Of a stretch of 5,415 nucleotides of DNA, positions 1 through 4,704 are shown piece by piece. A program made the translations under genes and the position numbers. Location: positions 1-5,415 of the forward strand of contig CANGVZ010000187.1 of the NCBI GenBank assembly GCA_947457285.1. Direction: 5' to 3'. The DNA is from Flavobacteriales bacterium (GTDB lineage Bacteria > Bacteroidota > Bacteroidia > Flavobacteriales_D > Sanyastnellaceae). The first letter of the stretch is position 1; the number at the start of each line of letters is the position of its first letter. The notes beneath the pieces are model-generated. The model made no database searches. It was not told where the DNA came from and worked only from the letters and a program-made list of their open reading frames with translations.

Positions 1-279
1 CCAACAGGATTGGAGACTCCGATAGATCCTGAAGGTAAGCGTTTGTCTAAAACCATTACTCGAAAAATAGTATTGGCTCGCGCTATTGCAGACAATCCAA
101 AAATCCTTCTACTCGAAGACAACCTATCCAACTTGAACCATGACGAACGTCAATTAATTTACAATAATATTCTTTCTAAAAAACATGGCTGGACAGTGAT
201 TATCGTTAGTAATGATGAAATTGTTGCCAATAAGTGTGACGACCGCTATGTAATGGAGAATGGTGTAATTTTAAACTAA
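1..279 (+). CDS. ABC transporter ATP-binding domain, C-terminal end (partial, cut by left edge)
   Basis: The frame is open from base 1, giving 92 residues before TAA at 277-279; the TTG at 10 is internal, not a start. It is the C-terminal part of an ABC nucleotide-binding domain, the cytoplasmic ATPase that powers export. Visible elements, numbered from the first residue: a degenerate signature loop GKRLSKTITRKI (12-23) followed by the typical VLARAI helix (24-29); a Walker B equivalent ILLLED (35-40) where DE is normally found; a D-loop equivalent LSNLN (42-46); and IIVSND (67-72), with Asn where the switch histidine usually lies. The CDDRYVMENGVI end (79-90) matches the usual CDRIIVLENGRI tail. 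Walker A and any transmembrane or peptidase domains lie upstream and cannot be judged. HlyD and TolC partners follow at once, so this is most likely the energy-coupling part of a type-I-like exporter. The substrate is unknown. Confidence 0.
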   Translation, partial: PTGLETPIDPEGKRLSKTITRKIVLARAIADNPKILLLEDNLSNLNHDERQLIYNNILSKKHGWTVIIVSNDEIVANKCDDRYVMENGVILN

Positions 280-286
280 TAGGAAA

Positions 287-1660
287 ATGCTAGACATATC
301 AAATAAAGAAAGCGTATCACATAGAGTTGATAAAACCAAACTCAAGGCGTTTAGCGAGATTCATCAGGTGAGCAGCAGTCGCATGCTCAAGCGATGGCTC
401 TTCATCATATTCGGAATTTTGATTGGTATTCTGTTTTTACCATGGACTCAAAATATTCAGTCGGTTGGGGTAGTAACAGCTCTCAACCCAGAACAACGCC
501 CGCAGACTGTCAACACAATCATTGGCGGTCAAATTTCGAAATGGTTTGTACAAGAAGGTGACTTCGTTAAGAAGGGCGATACGATCATGTATATCACCGA
601 GATCAAGGACGACTATTTTGACCCGAATCTTTTGGTGAATGTGGAATCGCAAATCAAGGCGAAGGAGAGTTCGGTGGGTTCCTATATGGAGAAGGTGCGT
701 GCACTCGATCAACAAATCGATGCCTTGATTTCTAACAAAGAATTTAAATTGCAACAAGCTCAAAACAAGTTGAAACAGGCTTATCTCAAGGTAAAGAGCG
801 ATAGCATTGAATACGAAGCAGCAAGAAATAACCTGGTAGTAGCAGAAGACCAGCTCAAGCGATTTGAAGAACTATTCAAAAAAGACCTGGTGTCGCGCAC
901 AGAGTTTGAAGGTCGCAAAGTAGCCTTACAAAATGCAACTGCTAAATCCATTGATGCGGAGAATAAACTCTTGATCTCAAAAAATGAAATTCTCGTTGCT
1001 CGTACCGAGCTCAATACGATTGATAGCGAATTCAGAGATAAAATAGGGAAAGCCGAATCTGAGAAATTCGCCTCTATGTCTTCCATGTATGATGCTGAAG
1101 CGCAAGTAACGAAATTGCAAAACACCTATGTTAACTATGATCGTCGCAGTGGCTTCTATTTTATTACTGCACCTCAAGATGGCTATATCACTCAAGCAAT
1201 CACCACAGGTATTGGAGAGACCATCAAGGAAGGAGAGCAAGTAGTGAGCATCATGCCAGCAAAGATTGATATGGCTGTGGAAATGTTTGTAGATCCAATG
1301 GACTTACCTCTCATCAAAGTTGGCCAAAAGGTGAGATATATTTTTGACGGTTGGCCTGCCTTCGTATTCAGTGGTTGGCCTAATGCATCGTTCGGTACTT
1401 TTGGTGGAAAAGTATATGCCATTGATAATTTCATCAGCGCCAATGGTAAGTATCGCATGCTTGTGATTCCTGACCCAGGCGAATTGCCATGGCCTGAAGG
1501 TTTACGTGTTGGCACAGGAGCCAATGGTATTGCCCTCTTGAAGGATGTTCCAATCTGGTATGAACTATGGCGTCAATTCAATGGATTCCCTCCAGATTAT
1601 TATACAGGAAATAGAAAAGAAGTAGACAAATCATCTTCTAAAAAAGAGGAGAAAAAATAA
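287..1660 (+). CDS. HlyD-family periplasmic adaptor (membrane fusion protein)
   Basis: A 457-residue protein linking an inner-membrane ABC transporter to an outer-membrane TolC-type channel. Order of parts: a cytoplasmic N-terminus (1-35); one transmembrane segment (about 36-53, WLFIIFGILIGILFLPW); the first half of a lipoyl-like domain (about 75-105, with GGQISKWFVQEGDFVKKGD); a long coiled-coil hairpin (about 115-285); the second lipoyl half (about 291-323, APQDGYI then GIGETIKEGEQVV); and a beta-barrel-like C-terminal domain ending in a Lys/Glu-rich tail. The hairpin tip carries the TolC-contact pattern RxxxLxxxxxxS exactly, as R192, L196 and S203. Length and order fit the family. The ATG at 287 lies 7 bp after the ABC stop; an AGGAAA-like stretch is too close to be a convincing Shine-Dalgarno site. 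The next in-frame Met (33) sits at the edge of the membrane segment, so 287 is preferred. Likely co-transcribed and translationally coupled with its neighbours. Confidence 0.93.
   Translation: MLDISNKESVSHRVDKTKLKAFSEIHQVSSSRMLKRWLFIIFGILIGILFLPWTQNIQSVGVVTALNPEQRPQTVNTIIGGQISKWFVQEGDFVKKGDTIMYITEIKDDYFDPNLLVNVESQIKAKESSVGSYMEKVRALDQQIDALISNKEFKLQQAQNKLKQAYLKVKSDSIEYEAARNNLVVAEDQLKRFEELFKKDLVSRTEFEGRKVALQNATAKSIDAENKLLISKNEILVARTELNTIDSEFRDKIGKAESEKFASMSSMYDAEAQVTKLQNTYVNYDRRSGFYFITAPQDGYITQAITTGIGETIKEGEQVVSIMPAKIDMAVEMFVDPMDLPLIKVGQKVRYIFDGWPAFVFSGWPNASFGTFGGKVYAIDNFISANGKYRMLVIPDPGELPWPEGLRVGTGANGIALLKDVPIWYELWRQFNGFPPDYYTGNRKEVDKSSSKKEEKK
1645..1651 (+). promoter_or_regulatory. Shine-Dalgarno site for the TolC-family gene
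   Basis: AGAGGAG lies 8 nt before the ATG at 1660, inside the last codons of the adaptor gene (its Lys/Glu tail). It is the clearest ribosome binding site in the window and supports initiation at 1660 or at the directly following ATG at 1663. Purine-rich Lys/Glu codons could produce the same sequence by chance. Confidence 0.5.
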
Positions 1661-3087
1661 TGATGCGTTTTAAATATTTCACACTACTTCTCCTCTGCTC
1701 TGCTTTCGCGCTGAACGTTTCAGCGCAACGTGACAGCATCGTCTCGTTGCCATTGGAAGAGTTTCTCAATATTGTGCGCAACTATCACCCCATGGCGCTC
1801 AGTGCGGAGCTACAGCTACAAAATGCGGAGAGTTTCGAAAGAAGAGCGCGAGGAGCCTTTGATCCTAAGCTTGAGGCCAACTTCAATGAGAAATTTTATA
1901 AAGAGACATCTTATTTCTCTGAAGCAAGTTCGATGATCAAAGTGCCTACGCGAAGCCCTCTTTCATTGAAAGCAGGCTATGACCTCAATAGCGGCGCCTT
2001 TCTCGACCAAAGTAAGGTTACACCTGATGATGGACTCGTGACTGCTGGTTTGAGCATGCCTTTGCTTCAAGGACTACTCATCGATGAAAGACGTACTGCA
2101 ATGCGCGTCTCTCAGGCATTTGAAGAATACTCCATCGCGGAGCGTGCTTCCATGTACAACCAACTCATCTTCGAATCTTATGGGGCCTATTGGAATTGGT
2201 GGTCGAGTGTAGAAAAAAGAAGAATAGCTCAAGAAATGTTAGATATTGCTTCGATTCGTTTCGATGCGGTAAAACAACGGGCTCTCGCTGGCGACCGCCC
2301 CTTCATCGACACAGTTGAAGCGTATTTGCAAGTTCAATTGCGCCAACAACAATTGCTTGAAAACATCACGATTGAAGTAAAATCGCGTTTCTTTCTTAGT
2401 GGATTTTTATGGTATAATGACGACACATCGTCCATTCCAACCGGGCTAATCATTAGTGAAAAAGCCGTGCCCGAAAATCCAATGGGACAATTGCCTCCAG
2501 AACTGATGACTATTTCCCGTTCGCAGATTTTGACGACCATCGACAGCTCACACCCCATTATACTTGCAACAGATGCGAAGATCAGACAAATGGAAGCCGA
2601 GGCTCGATGGAAACAGGAGAAGTTGTTGCCAAAGTTAGATGTAGAATATGACTTTCTCAATACGGGCATGATTAACGCCGATGATATCATGTTTTCAACG
2701 CGCAATTATAAATGGGGGTTGAACTTTAGTTTTCCAATCTTCTTACGTGAAGCCCGTGGCGACTTGCAACTGACGCGCATCAAAATAGCGGAAAACAATT
2801 ATATCCGAGATTTAAAAGCAGTGGAACTCAGCAACAAAGCCAATGCTGCCTTTACGAACGTGGCCCTTATTCGGGACCAAACCAACGTAGCTCGAGCTAA
2901 TGTGGCCAACTATAGAACACTACTTGATGCCGAACGCCTTCGCTTTTTCAATGGAGAGAGTTCGCTCTTTATCGTAAACCAACGCGAAATGCAGCTCGCA
3001 GATGCACAAAACAAACTGGTAGATCTACAAAGCAAGCTCGAGATGGCAAGTGCAGAAGTATTGTATTTCTTAGGACAATTGAAATAA
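1660..3087 (+). CDS. TolC-family outer-membrane efflux channel protein
   Basis: A 475-residue protein of the outer membrane efflux (OEP/TolC) family, expected to form the trimeric outer-membrane and periplasmic duct of the exporter. The N-terminus is a Sec signal peptide: MMRFK, a hydrophobic core LLLLCSAFAL (9-18), and cleavage near VSA|Q (about residue 22). Two OEP repeats follow. The first has NYHPMALSAELQLQNAES (41-58), LSMPLLQG (131-138) and a helix with RALAGDRPFIDTVEAYLQV (207-225). The second has SFPIFLREARGDL (357-369) and the signature-like FNGESSLFIVNQREMQLADA (430-449) before the C-terminal helix. Length is normal for the family. Its start overlaps the adaptor stop by one base (TAATG), so translation is probably coupled. 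There is no sign of truncation. The tandem ATGATG leaves the exact start uncertain by one codon. Confidence 0.94.
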   Translation: MMRFKYFTLLLLCSAFALNVSAQRDSIVSLPLEEFLNIVRNYHPMALSAELQLQNAESFERRARGAFDPKLEANFNEKFYKETSYFSEASSMIKVPTRSPLSLKAGYDLNSGAFLDQSKVTPDDGLVTAGLSMPLLQGLLIDERRTAMRVSQAFEEYSIAERASMYNQLIFESYGAYWNWWSSVEKRRIAQEMLDIASIRFDAVKQRALAGDRPFIDTVEAYLQVQLRQQQLLENITIEVKSRFFLSGFLWYNDDTSSIPTGLIISEKAVPENPMGQLPPELMTISRSQILTTIDSSHPIILATDAKIRQMEAEARWKQEKLLPKLDVEYDFLNTGMINADDIMFSTRNYKWGLNFSFPIFLREARGDLQLTRIKIAENNYIRDLKAVELSNKANAAFTNVALIRDQTNVARANVANYRTLLDAERLRFFNGESSLFIVNQREMQLADAQNKLVDLQSKLEMASAEVLYFLGQLK

Positions 3088-3103
3088 TTAAAAACTCAAT
3101 AAC

Positions 3104-3421
3104 ATGATCGTCATTCACATCATTACCAAAAGAGAAGAGCAGTTGAATCAAATTGCCGAGTGGTTGATAAAGGAAAAGTTGGTGCATGGCGGCGTGGACA
3201 TTGACTACCAAGACACCTTTGTGCTCAACGAAAAAGAGGAGCTCGTGCGCACAACAACTTATAAGATGCAAGCACGCACCAAAGGCCTCCTCTTCAACCT
3301 CATCGAGTCGGGTCTCCGCAGCAACTTTCACGAGGACACACCCTATCTCTACAGCACCCCCATCGTCAACATGGACCGCATACAATCGAAAGAACTGGTA
3401 GAAAGCACACTAAAAATTTAG
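3104..3421 (+). CDS. CutA-like small protein (divergent)
   Basis: A 105-residue soluble protein that I read as a divergent member of the CutA1 (divalent cation tolerance) family, whose members are small ferredoxin-like trimers related in fold to PII. Family-like parts: an opening strand and helix (IVIHIITKREEQLNQIAEWLI, here split as residues 2-12 and 13-22); EKLVHGGVDI (24-33) where canonical CutA has an ACVNI-type strand; EELVRTTTYKMQ (45-56) where the family has an acidic pair followed by a strand ending IKT; and FHEDTPYLYSTPI (75-87) in place of HPYEVPEIIALPI. The usual YxWxG stretch is missing, so the assignment rests on overall pattern and length. It starts 16 bp after the TolC stop with no promoter seen, so it probably shares the exporter transcript. 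The cellular role of CutA is poorly settled, and a metal link to this exporter would be a guess. Its TAG stop is the first base of an 8-bp repeat array. Confidence 0.62.
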   Translation: MIVIHIITKREEQLNQIAEWLIKEKLVHGGVDIDYQDTFVLNEKEELVRTTTYKMQARTKGLLFNLIESGLRSNFHEDTPYLYSTPIVNMDRIQSKELVESTLKI

Positions 3422-3500
3422 CGACGAAGCGACAAAGCGACAAAGCGACGGAGCGACTAAGGGACTAAGGGACGGAGCGACGGAGCGACGGAGCGACCAG
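3421..3500 (+). repeat. Ten-unit tandem array of an 8-bp repeat, consensus GCGACRRA
   Basis: Ten contiguous 8-bp units run without gap from 3421. Units 2 and 3 are both GCGACAAA; units 4, 8 and 9 are GCGACGGA. The others are GCGACGAA, GCGACTAA, GGGACTAA, GGGACGGA and a degraded last unit GCGACCAG. The first G is also the last base of the cutA TAG stop. The sense strand is nearly free of T (two in 80 bases). The period is not a multiple of three and the array is outside the gene, so it is not a coding repeat. Confidence 0.95.
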
Positions 3501-3525
3501 AATTACTTCATTCCTTTGTTCCCCT

Positions 3526-3555
3526 GTTCTTGTTCCTGTTCTTGTTCTTGTTCCT
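3526..3555 (+). repeat. Five tandem GTTCYT hexamers
   Basis: Units from 3526 read GTTCTT, GTTCCT, GTTCTT, GTTCTT, GTTCCT, with a decayed relative (TTTGTTCCCCT) just before. They lie in the loop region between the two arms of the surrounding inverted repeat and form a pyrimidine-rich stretch on the plus strand, opposite in bias to the purine-rich array to the left. Confidence 0.85.
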
Positions 3556-3561
3556 TCATCT

Positions 3562-3589
3562 CGTCGCTTTGTCGCTCGTCGCTCGTCGC
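3562..3589 (-). repeat. Inverted copies of the 8-bp repeat
   Basis: Read on the minus strand this stretch is GCGACGA, GCGACGA, GCGACAAA, GCGACG: the same family as the array at 3421-3500, with two units shortened by one base. It forms the right arm of the inverted repeat. Confidence 0.9.
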
Positions 3590-3597
3590 TTTTTCCT

Positions 3598-3605
3598 TAC
3601 TTTTG
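3598..3605 (+). promoter_or_regulatory. Possible Bacteroidota -7 promoter element for rsmE
   Basis: TACTTTTG matches the Bacteroidota -7 consensus TAnnTTTG exactly and lies four bases before the rsmE ATG at 3610. No TTG/TTTG lies at the usual distance upstream; the nearest TTTG (3568-3571) is 26 bp away and inside the repeat arm. If used, transcription would begin at or within a few bases of the start codon, giving a leaderless or nearly leaderless message. That would fit the absence of a Shine-Dalgarno site here. An 8-base match with two free positions can arise by chance. Confidence 0.35.
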
Positions 3606-3609
3606 TTTC

Positions 3610-4311
3610 ATGCATTGGTTTTATTATTTAGGTGAAATAAATGACGGGGTGATTACACCAGATGACGAAGAACAGCGTCATATTCGTGCGTTGCGAATTC
3701 GTGAGGGAGATGACATTGCATGCACCGATGGTAAAGGCAATGTACATTTTTGCCAAGCCCAATTGGGTAAAAAATCCACATCATTTAGAATTATTCATTC
3801 CGAAAAAAGACAAGAAGAGGGCGCTAAACTCACACTTGCCATTGCACCCACGAAAAACATTGACCGCTTAGAGTGGTTGATTGAAAAAGCAGTAGAAGTA
3901 GGTGTTCACGAAATATTGCTTTTTAAAGGTGAACATTCCGAACGACCTCTTATCAAGTTGGAAAGACTGCAACGTGTGGCCATTGCTGCAATGAAACAAA
4001 GTCAGCGAGCTATACTGCCACACATCACTGCACTGGAAGAATTCCAAGCGATCATCGCGCATCCTTGCACCAATAAGTACTTAGCACATTGTGCCGAAGA
4101 TGCAGAAAAGAAGTTGCTTCAAAGCATTCTTGCCAGCGAACAAGATGCACTCATTGCCATCGGACCTGAAGGTGATTTTTCTGTTAATGAAATACAAGTA
4201 GCGAAAAACAACGGCATTCATTCCGTAAGTTTAGGCGATGCAAGGTTGCGCACAGAAACCGCTGGACTGGCAGCATTGTTTACTTTTTCACTTAAAAATC
4301 AAAAGGTATGA
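3610..4311 (+). CDS. rsmE: 16S rRNA (uracil(1498)-N(3))-methyltransferase RsmE
   Basis: A 233-residue SPOUT-class (trefoil-knot) methyltransferase that uses S-adenosylmethionine to methylate N3 of U1498 in 16S rRNA in the small subunit; members act as dimers in the cytoplasm. The N-terminal PUA-like RNA-binding domain (about 1-70) has HIRALR (24-29), EGD (32-34) and DGKG (40-43). The catalytic domain has KNIDRLEWLIEKAVEVGV (82-99), KQSQR (129-133) followed by P137, IGPEGDFS (184-191) and LGDARLRTETA (208-218), the knot and cofactor-binding motifs. The textbook motif is GPEGG; Asp at the second Gly is, from memory, common in Bacteroidota. Length is normal and the protein looks intact. The ATG at 3610 gives the expected N-terminus, with a TAnnTTTG match just upstream. 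The next gene overlaps its stop by four bases (ATGA), so the two are probably one transcript. Confidence 0.96.
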   Translation: MHWFYYLGEINDGVITPDDEEQRHIRALRIREGDDIACTDGKGNVHFCQAQLGKKSTSFRIIHSEKRQEEGAKLTLAIAPTKNIDRLEWLIEKAVEVGVHEILLFKGEHSERPLIKLERLQRVAIAAMKQSQRAILPHITALEEFQAIIAHPCTNKYLAHCAEDAEKKLLQSILASEQDALIAIGPEGDFSVNEIQVAKNNGIHSVSLGDARLRTETAGLAALFTFSLKNQKV

Positions 4312-4616
4312 TTCGCTTTATTTTTCGCACCGCTGGAATGCTATTCATCGTAGCATTGATAGCCGCATACTTCACCAATCCCACTGTCGAAGATTTTAAG
4401 AAAGAAGTAAAAGAGCGATTGCAAGGCGAATTTCAAGAACATCTCGACAACCCTGCACTCGCGCTCATCGCCGAAGAAGGAATGGATTTCGTAGCTGACC
4501 TTTCCGAAAAGATGGTAACGCGCGATGAATTTTATTTCTTCTCCATTTATACACTCGAACTTCCCACCGGTGATGAGAAATTTGTTGGAATTTTTGGGAA
4601 GTTTATTCCGATATGA
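4308..4616 (+). CDS. Small membrane-anchored or secreted protein, DUF4359-like
   Basis: A 102-residue protein of unknown function. Residues 1-7 (MIRFIFR) are basic, 8-22 are hydrophobic (TAGMLFIVALIAAYF), and then comes TNPTVEDF (23-30), so it has either an uncleaved membrane anchor or a signal peptide, with the rest in the periplasm. A charged helical stretch follows (30-70). The C-terminus has FYFFSIYTLEL (75-85) and FVGIFGKFI (92-100). The combination of a TNP motif after the membrane segment, an FSIY strand and a GxFGxFI end is what I associate with DUF4359; that is recall, not a search result. The ATG overlaps the rsmE stop by four bases (ATGA), suggesting coupled translation, though a functional link with rRNA methylation is unlikely. 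The TGA stop is followed immediately by a G-rich repeat array. Confidence 0.72.
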   Translation: MIRFIFRTAGMLFIVALIAAYFTNPTVEDFKKEVKERLQGEFQEHLDNPALALIAEEGMDFVADLSEKMVTRDEFYFFSIYTLELPTGDEKFVGIFGKFIPI

Positions 4617-4684
4617 GGCGAGGGGCGAGGGGCGAAGGGGCGAGGGCGAAGGGCGAGGGGCGAGGGACGAGGGCGAAGGATGAG
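4617..4684 (+). repeat. G-rich imperfect tandem array, core GGCGAR
   Basis: About ten units of 6-8 bp (GGCGAGG, GGCGAAGG, GGCGAG, GGCGAAG, with variants GGACGAG and GATGAG) run from the base after the DUF4359 stop. The plus strand has no T until 4681. Units vary in length, so the period is looser than in the 3421 array. It fills most of the 88 bp between two convergent genes. Any reading frame across it gives only low-complexity Pro/Ser/Arg or Gly/Glu/Arg peptides, so it is not taken as coding. Confidence 0.93.
4622..4673 (+). other. Potential G-quadruplex region
   Basis: Eight runs of three or four G start at 4622, 4629, 4637, 4644, 4651, 4657, 4664 and 4671, separated by 3-4 bases each time except one gap of 4 with CGAA or ACGA. 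This satisfies the G3+N1-7 four-tract rule and could in principle form two quadruplexes side by side. They would lie on the plus strand, in the 3' end of the rsmE-DUF4359 transcript. The complement is the template for that transcript and is C-rich in the message of the minus-strand gene. Confidence 0.6.
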
Positions 4685-4704
4685 GGAATTCGGAATACCG
4701 GATA

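Larger units (their letters stand above)
3421..3594 (+). terminator. Long inverted repeat with T-tract after cutA, possible terminator or 3'-end structure
   Basis: The first 30 bases of the array (3421-3450) can pair with 3562-3589, an inverted copy of the same units. The inner 15 bp are perfect (3436-3450 with 3562-3576); the outer part pairs with one mismatch and two single-base gaps. The right arm is followed at once by TTTTT (3590-3594). The stem is long and GC-rich and ends in a U-tract, as in an intrinsic terminator, but the intervening 111 nt is far larger than a normal loop. It sits between the end of the exporter operon and the likely promoter of rsmE, where a terminator is expected. 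The pairing is seen; the function is inferred. Confidence 0.4.

Noticed and set aside
184..191. RsmE residue change GPEGG to GPEGD (protein residues 184-191) as a possible loss of function
   Set aside because: All other motifs are intact, and I recall the same variant as normal in Bacteroidota RsmE proteins. Coordinates here are protein residues.
1..279. Independent small gene starting at TTG 10
   Set aside because: The frame is open to the left edge and the residues are the interior of an ABC ATPase domain, so it is the end of a longer gene.
437..1524. Several minus-strand frames opposite the HlyD gene
   Set aside because: All lie antisense to a convincing adaptor coding sequence and show no domain, start signal or codon pattern of their own.
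2969..3385. Minus-strand frame of 138 codons opposite the end of the TolC gene and cutA
   Set aside because: It runs antisense to two well-supported genes in a compact operon, and its sequence resembles no family I know.
3186..3401. Alternative plus-strand frame inside cutA
   Set aside because: Thr/Ser/Lys-rich low-complexity translation with no start signal; the main frame matches a CutA-like protein.
3421..3589. CRISPR array
   Set aside because: Units are only 8 bp and directly adjacent, with no unique spacers and no cas genes nearby.
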